From: Tetrahymena elliotti 4EA
Lineage: Eukaryota; Ciliophora; Oligohymenophorea; Hymenostomatida; Tetrahymenidae
Assembly: GCA_000231825.2 (NCBI GenBank)
Contig: JH720345.1
Span: forward strand, 62,001 to 126,000
DNA: 64,000 nucleotides
Direction of reading: 5' to 3'
The translations under genes and the position numbers were made by a program. Positions 1-11,434 of the stretch are shown piece after piece. The stretch's first letter is position 1. The number at the start of each line of letters is the position of its first letter. Below the pieces are notes generated by a model. The model did no database searches. It was not told the origin of the DNA and worked only from the letters and a program-made list of their open reading frames with translations.

Positions 1-894
1 TAGAAATTAGTAAGTGAGTACTCTAATCTTATAGATAAAGATATGATCAAACTCATGCTTGAAGGGCCATAGGATTAACTAAACTTGACTGAAAATGCCC
101 AGCCAGCTATTTTTATTAATTCATATATTTCCTTGCTAAAATTTATGAAAGAAAATAAAATTGAAGATATTACTTAAAGCTATACTCATGCTTTGGGTAA
201 TTCAGTTGGTGAGTATAGCGCTCTGGTTACTGCATAAAGTATAAGACCTTATGATGCAGTAAGATTACTTTAAAAAAGAGGTCAATTAATGCAAACAGCT
301 TGCTAAGGTAAAAAATGCGGAATGTTAGCTATTTTAACATAAGATATAAATATGATTTAAAATATGATTTAAAATTTAAAATAAACAACTTTTCAATCTG
401 AGGTATTTCAAGTAGCAGTTTATGCTTCTAATAAATAGCTTATTCTAAGCGGTGAGCAAGCTCCTCTTAAGCAAATTTAATCAGATTTAAAGAAAAACTA
501 CAGGATGGCAAGTGTATTTCTTTAAGTTTCAGCTGCTTTTCACTGCTCTCTTTTAACTCCTATTAAAGAGGATTTTAGAAAATGTTTATAAAACATTGAA
601 ATAGAAAAACCCAATTTAAGAATTTTTAGAAATACAGACATGAAAGAATATTAAAGTAGAGAAGATATTATAGAGGGTTTAGTAGAATAATTAGATCACC
701 CAGTATAATTCTAATAATGTTTTGAAAAAGTGCTAAATTTTGCTCTTAATTAAAATCATGAAAAATATGAGAAAATTCAATTTGTAGAGCTAGGAACTAC
801 AGGACTACTATCCAAATTAGGAAAAGATATTTCTCAAGGATTTTTAAAAAGAGATGACATTAATGACATTATTTAATTTGTCAACGTTTATTGA
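1..894 (+). CDS. Malonyl-CoA:ACP transacylase (3' part of gene)
   Basis: Transfers malonyl groups from CoA to acyl carrier protein in type II fatty acid synthesis; as a stand-alone eukaryotic enzyme it is probably mitochondrial (inference). Frame 1 is open from the window edge to TGA 892-894 with many in-frame TAA/TAG read as Gln. The fragment shows the FabD family landmarks in order: TENAQPAIF near residue 31, the nucleophile motif GNSVGEYSAL with the catalytic Ser at fragment residue 68, SAAFHCSLLTP with the catalytic His at residue 181, and a C-terminal VELGTTGLLSKL. The 113-residue Ser-His spacing is close to that of bacterial FabD (about 109). The N-terminus lies outside the window; by family comparison some 25 residues plus any targeting peptide are missing. 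A small in-frame duplication (NMIQNMIQ) lies near 347-376. No intron is seen in this part. Confidence 0.93.
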
Positions 895-1493
895 TTAATC
901 TATTTTTCAATCATAATAATAAGTATCAAGTAATAAATTAATTAAATAATAAATTTATTTTAAAATGATTTGTTTAAATATTTTATAATGATAATTATTG
1001 TAAGTAAGCAACAAATTTAATCAATTTTTGAATGGAATTTATCATTAAAATAATATATGGTAGAAATAATTAATTGAAAATATTTGCAATGGTTTTGAAA
1101 AATTAGCAAATATGTTATTTAGTCATAAGTAATTAACTAAAAATTAATATTTTTAAGAATAAGTTTCATTCATCATCATCATAATTTAATGATTATTTAA
1201 ATGATTTTTCAAATAAAGCAAGCAATGAAACAAACAAATAAATACACTGATTAATTTTTAATTTGTGAATTTATGTATCTTTAAATCATATATTTTTTGA
1301 TTAGTAAAACCTTTAAATATATTATTTTTTCATAGAGTTAATTGTTAATTAAGTAGGTGTAAAAAAAATTTAATACTGATTTTGATACAGATTTAAGCTC
1401 AGCAATAAAAAGAAGGAGTAAGTTCTTTAAATGACTAAGATAGTTTGATTATTTATATTCTAAAATATTAAAAGGTCTTCGAAGTAGGCAATT
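895..1493. other. Intergenic AT-rich stretch
   Basis: Nothing with coding character is visible on either strand. It separates the transacylase 3' end from the start of the coiled-coil gene and should hold the 3' UTR of one and the promoter of the other. Confidence 0.6.
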
Positions 1494-4134
1494 ATGAGCA
1501 AACAAATTAATGGAAATGTTATTGATAATAACGAAAATAATAGCATTTTGGGAAATAATTAAGATGGTGATATTGATTTTTAAGATTAAGAAGGGAATTA
1601 AAAGTTAGTGATAGAAGAAGACAATAATAATATAAAATAGGAGAAGACTTAACCAAACGATTAATTTTAAACAAATAAGTCTTCTTAGTAGATAAACAAT
1701 AATTATTCATATATGAGTAAATTACTTATTTATTACTTCCATTAAAAGATAGCATATTTATTCAGCAATAATTAGTGATGAAATATTTGCTTAATATTAA
1801 TATAAATAAAATATTTCAAGCATAAAAATATTCATAATGAATAAATAAAAAATAAAGTGATTTCAATAAATGTGTGTTTTTTAACATGTTAGGTAGTAGT
1901 GATAAATAATTCCTATAGAGTCAGTAAAATCTTTAATACTATGATAAATACGATTACAATGCTGATTAATAGCCTCCTTAAATGAAAAAAAATGTTGTTG
2001 AGGCCTATAATAAGCTTTAAGATTATGTTTAAGTAAGGAGATTTGAAGATTATATTTTAAAAAATAATAAATTTTTTAAGATGAGTATTTATTTTATATA
2101 ATTATTGATAAGGATATACATGCATAAATCAATGAGAAGATGAAGAAAAGTGAAGAAGAATTTCTATTTGTATTTAAAGACTAAATGTACACTGTTTCAA
2201 AAGAATTAAAAGCTCTTAAAAAGAAAATGGATGATGAATTATTGCGTCAAAAAGCAAATGATAAGATGAATATTCTAACTGAAGAGAGGGATTATTTTAA
2301 AGCAGAGGCACTAAGATTAGATAAAACATGCAAAGAATAAGAGAGATAAATTGAAGAATTATAATTCAAATAAAAAGTCCTAACTGAAGATAAAAATTAT
2401 TATGAAGGATTTGTAATAGGTAAAAATAATCTAAACATAAAAGATATTATATAAACTTTTGTTATTCTTCTTACTAATTTAAAACTTTTAAACTAAAGAA
2501 ACTAAGAAGGAAAACAAGGCTTTAAAGTCTGAGCTATTATAACTTTATAAATTTAAAGCAGCTGAATCTAAAGAGTAACAACATTTTAACTCATAATAAG
2601 TAGGAAATTTGTAACAAGCCAATACAATTAATACAGGAGTAAGTTAACTCTTATAAACTCAATAGATGGATTTTGTTGATAATGAAAATATATCAGATAC
2701 ACGTCCATTCACATCATAAAATCAAAGAAATGAAGAAATATTTTTAAGTGAAGTCAAATACAATATGACAGGAAAGAATAATAAATTTACTACAATCCCA
2801 ACATAAGTCTCATCTAATGTTTAAACCTAGCAAAATTTTTTTTCCTCATAAAGAGCTTAAACACACCATTCTAAATCAAGAGCAAAATTACATGATATCA
2901 ACACTGGTAGTATGTAGGAATCTAGATACTAGACATATGGTAGTGTTTAATAACCTTAAAGTGAACTTGAAGAACTGCAACAAGAAATAAATTAATTAAA
3001 AGAGGTAGAATTTTTTCATGAAAAATTTATTACAATTTATTTATAAATTTGATAATAAATGTTTGATCATAAAGAGTATCAAAATATGATTTAATTTAGT
3101 TTTGTAAAAATATAATAACATGATAAAAAAGATTTTATTTAATAGAATGAATAGAAATATTTAGAAACTATCAAGTAATTGAGAATAGTCATAGACAAAG
3201 AAAAGTCCAACGCTAAGTAATTACCAATCAAAAAATAAATTATTTTTTAAGAAATAATTTAAAAAATTAGAAAAGTAAAAGCTAATCTTTCATAGACATA
3301 TTCTCAAAGATCAGAATTAGAATAAATTCTATTAGATTGTATAAATGAAACAAAAAAAGATATTCAAAGGAGAAGAGCAATGCAAAAAGCGTAAATTTTT
3401 TTTATTATTTTAGATAAAACATAAGCAATAATAAAATTAGAGAATAGATTGCATTGCAGAATGCTAATTTGAAAAGGACACAGTCTACTTTAAAAGGTTA
3501 ATTGCAGATACTTAATGATGAAGAAATTCCTTTCTCTTAATTTAACAATAAAGACAAATTGTAACTTATTTAAATCAATAAAATGCTTACTTTATTTCTT
3601 TTTTTAAATAAAAGAAAAACATTAAAACTGTTTATAAGCAGTGATAAGTTTTTAGATTAAATATACTAGTTGACTTTTGGACATAGTAAAATTCCTAAAG
3701 TTGAGAAAGAAAAGTTACTCTAAGAAACTTAAGAAGATCCTTAACTTAAGTTAAAAGATAAAAATAAGTTTTACCTTTCAGAAAGTTGGAAGTAAGATGC
3801 CTAAAGTGCTTCTTAAATATTTTAAAATTTCAAAGGATTCAAATATAGTTTCAAGCCTCAAAGTAAATCATTATTGCAATTAAATTAAAAATAAAATATG
3901 TCTTTATAAATAGCTGCTTAGGGAAGTAGGTAGGTTAGCACTAAAAATTTAACCTCATCACACTTCAATTTTACAGAAAAAACTGGTAAATCAATAAATC
4001 TTATACAGTCTTTATAGATAGACACTTAGCAAATACAAACCCCCTAGATATCATATAAACATAAATTATATAAAGATGTAAGTAAAGAGTTCTAGCAAAA
4101 AGCCTCAGAAAATAAAATATTAATCGGTATATGA
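1494..4134 (+). CDS. Coiled-coil protein, multi-exon
   Basis: I do not recognise a specific family. The ATG at 1494 begins an acidic, N/Q-rich leader; after it come long heptad-like stretches rich in K, E, L and Q (for example LKALKKKMDDELLRQKAN, TEERDYFKAEALRLDK and ETKKENKALKSELLQL), then an N/Q/S-rich low-complexity part, a second helical part, and a basic C-terminal region ending at TGA 4132-4134. Introns needed to keep the frame: 1717-1892, 2033-2112, 2420-2498, 3005-3076 (removes a TGA) and one starting at 3391 whose 3' end could be 3413, 3425 or 3440, all in frame. The layout resembles cytoskeletal, basal-body or ciliary coiled-coil proteins, which is only an inference. The gene is certain; the exact exon ends are approximate. 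Confidence 0.78.
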
Positions 4135-4423
4135 AAATAGGAATTTATTGTAAATATTAAATAGTAATTTATAAATCTGTAAATATCAACAATTATTAAT
4201 AATTTTTATAGCTTATTCTTTTTATTCAATCAATTTCATGTAAAATAAATTAATTTATAATTTGATTAATCAATGAATTAGTAAAAGATGATAAATATTT
4301 TAATTACTAACAAATTCAATATTTTGGCAAAGTTTAGTTCTTTATTGCTTTGACTCACGATTTACATATTTTGTCATTTTATTAATCATTTACGAATTAT
4401 CAAATAAATTATTTAAAGATGGT

Positions 4424-4521
4424 TACTCATTTGGATCAACTGAATTATTTTTAATTTACAAGAAAATTTTGATACTCATTTGGATCAACTGAATTATTTT
4501 TAATTTACAAGAAAATTTTGA
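4424..4521. repeat. Two perfect 49-bp direct repeats
   Basis: Copies at 4424-4472 and 4473-4521 abut and appear identical; each starts tactcatttggatcaactg. They lie 90 bp downstream (in tRNA sense) of the tRNA cluster, in otherwise unstructured AT-rich DNA. This is a recent tandem duplication with no visible function. Confidence 0.9.
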
Positions 4522-4602
4522 TCAAAATCCATATCAATTAAACTGTTTAATAACAAGTAAAATTTCAGTTTTAATAAAATAATTCAATTAATAAAAAGAA
4601 AT

Positions 4603-4609
4603 AAAAAAA
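4603..4609 (-). terminator. Pol III terminator of the first tRNA
   Basis: Seven A on the plus strand are seven T on the transcribed sense, directly after the tRNA 3' end. This is the classical RNA polymerase III termination signal. Confidence 0.8.
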
Positions 4610-4680
4610 GGTCCTACTGGGATTCGAACCCAGGTCAAGGGATTTAGAGTCCCCAGTACTAACCGCTATACTATAGAACC
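4610..4680 (-). tRNA. tRNA-Gln, anticodon CUA (reads UAG)
   Basis: Read on the minus strand, it folds into a standard 71-nt cloverleaf: 7-bp acceptor GGTTCTA/TAGGACC, a D arm containing GCGGTTAGTAC, a 5-bp anticodon stem GGGGA/TCCCT with loop CTCTAAA, and a T arm with GGTTCGAATCC, which also serves as the pol III B box. The anticodon, read from plus-strand bases 4645-4647, is CUA, complementary to UAG. In ciliates with reassigned stop codons this is a glutamine tRNA; the charging identity is inferred from the genetic code seen in the neighbouring genes. Confidence 0.95.
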
Positions 4681-4799
4681 GGTAACTGAAATATATGTTT
4701 TTGAATATTGCAATTATATATTGGCATGAAATATAAAAATAGAATATTTGAATCTATTTAGAATAAAAATTCTGAATTAGTTTGTGATATTTGTCATTT

Positions 4800-4806
4800 A
4801 AAAAAA
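4800..4806 (-). terminator. Pol III terminator of the second tRNA
   Basis: A run of seven A on the plus strand (T7 in the transcript sense) lies three bases beyond the tRNA 3' end. Confidence 0.75.
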
Positions 4807-4809
4807 TAA

Positions 4810-4880
4810 GGTCCTGCTGGGATTCGAACCCAGGTCAAGGGATTTAGAGTCCCCAGTACTAACCGCTATACTACAGAACC
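4810..4880 (-). tRNA. tRNA-Gln, anticodon CUA (reads UAG), second copy
   Basis: It is nearly identical to the tRNA at 4610-4680. The acceptor stem is GGTTCTG/CAGGACC, a compensated change at the last pair, so both copies can be functional. The anticodon loop is again CTCTAAA with anticodon CUA, and the internal A and B box sequences are intact. It sits 129 bp from its sister copy in the same orientation. Confidence 0.95.
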
Positions 4881-5072
4881 AGAACTTGATATTATAAAAA
4901 TGAAAATTCTTCAAAATATATTTCTCTATATTTTATCACAACATTTTATTCCTATTTTCTGTACTAAATTTTAGATTGAATTTTTTTAAAAGTGAAAGAT
5001 AACTATTAGGATTCTTAACTAATATTAGAATAAAACTAAAAAACTAAAATGTAAAATATAAATTATTTTAAT

Positions 5073-5077
5073 AAAAA
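5073..5077 (-). terminator. Pol III terminator of the third tRNA
   Basis: Five A on the plus strand (T5 in transcript sense) lie five bases past the tRNA 3' end; this is the minimum run normally sufficient for pol III termination. Confidence 0.6.
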
Positions 5078-5082
5078 GATAA

Positions 5083-5153
5083 GGTCCCACTGGGATTCGA
5101 ACCCAGGTCAAGGGATTTAAAGTCCCCAGTACTAACCACTATACTATGGAACC
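5083..5153 (-). tRNA. tRNA-Gln, anticodon UUA (reads UAA)
   Basis: It has the same fold and almost the same sequence as the two CUA tRNAs, but the anticodon loop is CTTTAAA, giving anticodon UUA (plus-strand 5118-5120), complementary to UAA and able to read UAG by wobble. The acceptor stem is GGTTCCA/TGGGACC. With the two CUA copies it supplies both decoding activities needed for TAA/TAG as glutamine, which matches the in-frame codons across the window. Confidence 0.95.
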
Positions 5154-5399
5154 GGAACACAATTTTAATGATATTACTAAACTATAAAAATAAATGATCA
5201 AATGTTAAAAATAAAATTTTACTTGAAAATAAAAATAAATTATTTTATGTGATTTATGAATTATTCTTCCATACTTTAACAGATTAAAACAATTAAATTT
5301 AAAATATTTGAAATAACAAAATAATCCAAAAAATAGCTACAACTAAAAAACATAAAACCTCAACAAAAAGAAATAGTTTAAAATTTTTCAGAAAATAAT

Positions 5400-8300
5400 T
5401 CAATTTTGGTTATTTTATTGTTGTTGCTATCTACGATTAACAATTTCTTAATAATCTTAATAATTAAAATTGAATGCTTCACATGAAGGAGTTAATTCAT
5501 GATAATAACTACCATAATCTCTTTACTTATTGAAGTAATTATTTTGAATTTCGTTAGGCTAAATAAATGGGAACAAGAAAGTTTTTTTGTATTTCTTAAA
5601 TTCTTGTTTAATACTAGCAGTAAAAGTTTTAAGGTGGGTTTAACCTGCAATAATTCTTGAAATTTAATCAAATTTGCCACTTTTTTCTGTTTTAATTTCA
5701 ATTCTTTTATCTAGCTCATTGATTGGATACAAAATGTTTGAATCTGAAAATATTTCTACTAAAAACTTTTCAGTTAAGGTTTTGTAATCACCAGATTCTA
5801 CTCTTTGCGATTTAAAGACCCAATCCATTTTTCTTGATTCAATAAAACTTTAAACAAGGTTTTGACATTAGAAAAATACAGTTTAAAGCTCCTCTTGGGT
5901 AAATTTAATGTTACAGTTAGGCATAGTAGGATATTTTGATCTTCTTTTTTGGATCTAATGATACAAGATTGAAGAATACAACTCTATGCTTGAGCTAATT
6001 ACTCTATAGCTTGATTGTTAAATATCATAAAATTTAAACAAATTTGTTGTAAGACGTTAGAAGATATCACTTGGCTCTTAAATTTTAGTGAGCAATCTAC
6101 ATTAGTACTCATTCAACTCTACTTTTTCTAGATGTGCCCTCATCAAGAATTTGACATCTTCTATATCCATAGAATAACTGTATTGGCGAGTTACACCTGC
6201 TCCATGAATTTTCCAAGCAATAAAAGTGTCTATTTCAGGCTATCTACCTATGAAAGAGGTAAGTTTACACATAAAAACATCACTGATACTTTATCCTAAA
6301 TATCTTAATATTGACTTTCCAAAACTTAGTAAGGAAAGAACAGGATGTAACACAAATGCACTAGCAACACTAGATCCAACTTAATATGTACCTACTAGTA
6401 AATCGACTACAGCACTTATTAAAGGGAAATATTTTGTGCTTTAAAATCTTTAGTAGCTATTAGGGTAGAAGTCCCACCCTTTTCTATTAGCTGAATCAAA
6501 ATCATATATAAGAAGATGAGTAAGCCATCTAATAACAAGAGTCACAGGGATCCAAGCCCAAGAAGTGATGGCAAGAATAAAACTAACTACAATATTAGCT
6601 AAGGTCAATACTGGCACACCTACTCCTACTAAGCTGATAGAAATGATAAATCTTAGTATACATTCTAAGTACTTAAAAATTCTAGAAAAACCCTTTCCAA
6701 AAATACCTCTATCAGGCTAAGCTTCAAAGTCTTAAATAGTTCTTTTGATTCCTTTGAGAGATTCAATAAGCATATGAAGATAAGGATAAATAATGTTACT
6801 ACCAGTAACTTAACCTGTCCTTGAATTAATGCTTTAGTCACCATAAAAAGGTCTAAGCTTAAATAGAGACTTAATGCCAAAATAGCCATTCCAAAGATGA
6901 TTTATTAATGTGACAAATGTGTTTTTTGTCCAAACTTTATATCTAAGTAACTACAAAATCAATCTCCATCCAAAGAAACTAGTAGGAGTTTTGTAAGTTT
7001 TACCTTTATCAAAGAAGTAATGTAGTTCACCATTAGGCAATTCTTCGCTCAGAACTCTGTAAGGTTTAAAGTTCTTTTAGAAAGTTTCAAAAACTCTGCA
7101 AGGTTTTGTATTTGTTTTTTAGATTCTGCTGTAGTTTTGCTTGTATAAAGTCTTTTCATTTTATTAAAATTCAACGAATCTATTGAATGAAATTAAATAA
7201 GAGTCTAGGTTATCATCTTTGAGCTCTTTAATTATCTAATCATTATATTTTTTCTACAACTCTACTGTTTTGATTGAAACAAATTCATTTACTTTATCTT
7301 CCTTCCATAGTTTTACTCTATGTCTAATTTAGTTTCTTTCATTAATTTCTTTAGAAATTTATTCACGATACTCTTATAAGTCATTTTCGAGCTTGTAATA
7401 ATGACGCTTAACAATCTAAGTAGCTTTAATTAATTCAATCAAATTTTCTTAAACTTATTCATTTTAGATGTAATTTTTTGATCTAATCAAGTTAAATAAG
7501 AGCTTTTGTTTTTCCTAAAATATTTATAACAATGCCTCTTCCTCTTCAACACCTTATCCTTCAAGTTCTTTTAATCTTTTTGTTTCCAATACATTCGCAG
7601 CTTCTTCAAAGTCTCTTTACAATCTGCTAAAACCTTCAATTCTTTCGTCTAACTCCTATTTTTGTGACTCACTTAGCCCATCTCTAGATTTACGAAGAGT
7701 TTCATTTTGGAAAAGGTATTCGAAAAAGCTAGTTTTTATCTATGCATGGTGTTATTTGATAGTTTCTTAGTTTCTTTCTCTAATAATCTCATCTATTATT
7801 TAGGTTTTGTTATACTTTTAAACCTTTCTAACACCAAAAGTTAAATTAAGTATCTTAGAAGCCACACTGAAGATGTTAATGAAACCATCGAAAAAATTAG
7901 GAGTACAAATTCTTTGCATAAAATAATAATTATTTGCAAATCTCCACCCTAATCTGCATTTCATCTAAACTAATTAGTGAAAAGAATGACCTAGTCCTGT
8001 GCAAATACATTGATTTCTGTAATTCTTTCCTCTAACAATCCAAGAATTTAATCTCCAAGTAGTAGAAGAGTCTTCAGTATTTCCTTTAACTACAAACTAT
8101 CCTGATTACTTAATCTAAGTTATTTGTTCAGGAGTTAATCTATTCAACGCATGGGTACCATAGACTGCCTATGGCTTAAAGAATTAAATTGGAGGTTATT
8201 CACCCTGGAATGCAGTCTTAGGAAGATTAAATTCCCAATCTTTCTTTGACTCCCAAAAGTATAAATGAGATTCTAAAACCTTATCTATTCCTTAGACTAG

Positions 8301-8501
8301 TTGTTAGATTTCTTATGTGTATATATCAGGTTTTTCTTTTTCCAATTCTTTTCTTACTGAGCGGTACTAATGACTTATTGAAACCTTTTATTTTTAAGGT
8401 AGGTTATAAAGTTATTCATCATCCAAGCTAATTGGGTGATCTTGATCTTATAATTCCTTTCTCTCTTCAATCTAAATTTAGTCTTGCTATTCTTATTACA
8501 T
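5400..8501 (-). CDS. Large unrecognised protein with hydrophobic segments
   Basis: I do not recognise the family. A single intronless frame of 1034 codons runs from ATG at 8501 to TGA at 5400. The same frame stays open upstream to another ATG at 8598, so the start is uncertain. The N-terminal half is soluble and charged, with helical K/E/Q-rich stretches such as RRFEEAA-type segments and a Cys/Trp-containing block (TWRLNSWIVRGKNYRNQC). The middle contains hydrophobic stretches (ILRFIISISLVGVGVPVL, IVVSFILAITSWAWIPVTLV, LISAVVDLLVG) that may be two to four membrane helices. The C-terminus ends in N/Q-rich sequence. It is preceded by a divergent cysteine-rich gene and followed by the tRNA cluster. 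Codon use is typical of the window, so this is clearly a real gene. Confidence 0.88.
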
Positions 8502-9671
8502 CTCTTCAATTAAATGCTTAAATCTATCAATAAACTTTCTATTTACTTTTATTAGTTTTATAAATCTAATATCTTTTAATTAATTATAAATAAAACATAA
8601 AAAATCTGCTCAGTTTATCTGATAATAATCTTCTATACTTGAAATTCTAAAATAAACAGCTACTTAAATGAATATTATTTTGCAAATTTAATAGCAATTT
8701 TGAGAATAATAAAATAAATAATAAATAAATTTAGCTATTCTCAAAAAATCTAAAAGGGAATCTAAGTTAGGAATGATGTTTCCTGAAATAAATCAATTTT
8801 AAAAAAATACAATAAATAATAATGAATCTGTTGGTTCTTTTATAGTCATTTAAAAATAGTAATTTATTGTACTTAATAATAAATACTTAATAATTAGTAT
8901 ATCCATCTATTGCTAATTTTCTTCAAATTTTTGTATTAATAAATTTCTTTGTTTTATAATAATTGATTACTTATTAATTCTAGAAAATCTTGAAATAGGT
9001 GTAGAAAATGCAAAATTTAGAGTATGAAATATGATGGAATACTATCAAAAAAAAATCAAGAAAGAAAAATAAAGAAGGAATATTTAAATATTCAAAAAAA
9101 ACTTTATTAAACAGATAGAATTCAGTTAATTTTTTAAAGTGAAAATGCTTGATTTTTGAGTTTTACTTTTCATAATATTTTTATAATTTTTTACAATTTC
9201 AAGAAATTTCTGAGAAAAATAAATTTTATTTTTTGACAAGCTTGAACTACATAGATTTGTATGGTTTGTTAAAATAGTGAACACCAAATACTCAAATATT
9301 TTTTTATTTTAAAGTTTTTCTTTCTCAGCATTATTTTTATCTTACAATTATTTTCAACCACTATTTCTTTCACCCTAAAGCCAGAAATATATTTTTGCAA
9401 CTTCAATTATTTAAAACATAATTATTGAGAGATATTATTTTGAAAAATAAGGCTAATATATAGAAAGAGGATAAAATAATATATTCTGAATAAATTGCTT
9501 AAATATTTTATTTCAAAGAATCTAATCTTTATTAATTGTTTGGTCAATATTTCACAAAACAATAATTTTTTTGCTTTATTTTTTAAAAACCTTTCAATTA
9601 AAAAAAATTCATCAAAAATTGATCTAAATTTTTTAGAAAGTTTAAAAATTATTTTTCTCTTTTATAATAGA
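8502..9671. other. Divergent intergenic region
   Basis: AT-rich DNA between the starts of the minus-strand gene at 8501 and the plus-strand gene at 9672. It should contain both promoters. No RNA gene, repeat or further coding frame could be supported. Confidence 0.5.
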
Positions 9672-11207
9672 ATGTTAAGAATTGTATCTTAGGGTGTACT
9701 AGGTTAATATGTTATTATAATAGCAATTTTTATGATTTTAAGGGTTGTGTCATCTGCAGATTGTTCGAATTATACAGAATAATAATCATGCTTATCTTAA
9801 AATAATTGCTCTTGGTAGCTTGATACTAATAAGGATAAGTGTTTAAATAAAAAGTAAAATTGTGCTGACTTTAGTAGCAACTCTAAAGAGTGTTTAAGCT
9901 CACCTGGATGTTAATTTTTTCCTGGATAAGAAGGGTTTTGCAACCAAAAAGCATAATTAGGTTGCAATTAATTAAGTATGAATGATTGCTTGAATAATAG
10001 TAATTGTATTTGGACTTAGTTATAAGACTGTGAAAGTTAGGTCCAAGGATTTGGTTGCTAAGGATAAAATGAAGATTAATGCAATTAAAATTCTGATTTT
10101 TGCTAATCAGATTATATTTGTAGAGATATTGATGCTGATAAGTGTAATAATTTAGAAAAATAAGATTGTTTAAGTGCAAATGATTATTGCACATATGAAT
10201 CTAATGTTTAAGAGTCATGTACTTCAATAAAGAGTTTTTGTGAAAACTTATCTTCTGAGGACTGCTTAACTAACTAAGATTTCTGCTCATTAGAGTAAAT
10301 CAAATAATACTCTTGCTCAAATAGAAATGAACCAAACATATGTGGTTCAAAATCTATAGAAGATTGCTAAATGAGTAGCTAATATTGTGATTTAATAGTT
10401 CCTACTTGTGTTGATGCTAGTTAATGTAGTTCGATTACTGATTCAACTGATTGCGCTAACAATAATTGTATTTATGATGAAACTGAATAAATTTGTTCAA
10501 GTAACTGTGCTACTCTAGGTTTGAGTGATTGCCTAAACAACTCACCAATGTGCTAATAACCTACTCCAATTTGTCAAAATAAATCTGATTTTAATTGTTC
10601 TATTAAATCTATTATTGATTGCAAATTAAATCTGTCATATTGTATGTATACACCTCCTGAAGGAAAATGTCTTTCAAATAATTTATGCTCAAATTTAGCA
10701 GGATATTAATGTTAATTTTTTTCTAAATAATGTTCTTATACTCCTGAACAGGGAATTTGCACAATAAAAAATAGTCTAGGATGCTCTCTAAAAAGTCGAA
10801 TTGATTGTGTAAGTTTTCCTTACTGTATATCTGAATATAGTTCGTGTTCAGACATCTAAGGAGATGTGTGTTCAGTTATGAGTAAAAATTAATGTTCTTA
10901 GCAAGGTTCTAAATGTTAAGTAAGTTAATAGGGTTACTGCACTGATTCTATAATATAATGTCCTACTGATAAAAGTTCTTGTGAGAAAAGTTAATAGTGT
11001 GAATGGGTTGGTTATGTAGAGGATTCCTGTTCATAGTCTTTTGATTGCACCTAAATAAAGATAGACTAGTGCTAAGCTTAATAAGATGTTTGCTCATATA
11101 TACCTGGAGGAGTATGTTAATAATTAAATGAGATAACAAATATATTTTCAAATAAAATATTATTTTAACTTTTTGAAATATTATTAATTTACTTGTTTGT
11201 GGGTTGA
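9672..11207 (+). CDS. Cysteine-rich surface-antigen-like protein A
   Basis: One exon of 511 residues from ATG 9672 to TGA 11205-11207. A hydrophobic N-terminal segment (YVIIIAIFMILRVVSS) followed by ADCSN looks like a signal peptide. The rest is a periodic cysteine-rich ectodomain: modules with repeated DC....SYC / C.W / NKSDFNC spacings, polar and low in charge. The C-terminus is a hydrophobic tail (ILLIYLFVG) typical of a GPI-anchor signal or a single membrane anchor. The periodic-Cys layout is that of ciliate surface (immobilisation/PSA-type) antigens; the exact family is inferred from pattern, not from alignment. The neighbouring gene at 11435 is a tandem paralogue 227 bp downstream in the same orientation. 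Confidence 0.85.
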
Positions 11208-11434
11208 GATCTCCTCTTTATTACTTATTGTAAATACATATCGATGATGCAAAATAATTTAACTTAATTTTTAAATATATCAATCAATCAATAACAATTA
11301 ACAAATCCTAATTTTTAACATCTATTATTTTTAATTTAAAAAACTAAATAAATTTGTAAGCTGTTTTTAAATCAGTAAATATAGAAGTATATAGAGTGGT
11401 ATCAATTTTTTAAATAGAAATCTTTAAAGTTAAG

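Noticed and set aside
6665..6889. Hydrophobic 74-residue minus-strand frame
   Set aside because: It lies within the 1034-codon minus-strand gene in a different frame and has no independent support.
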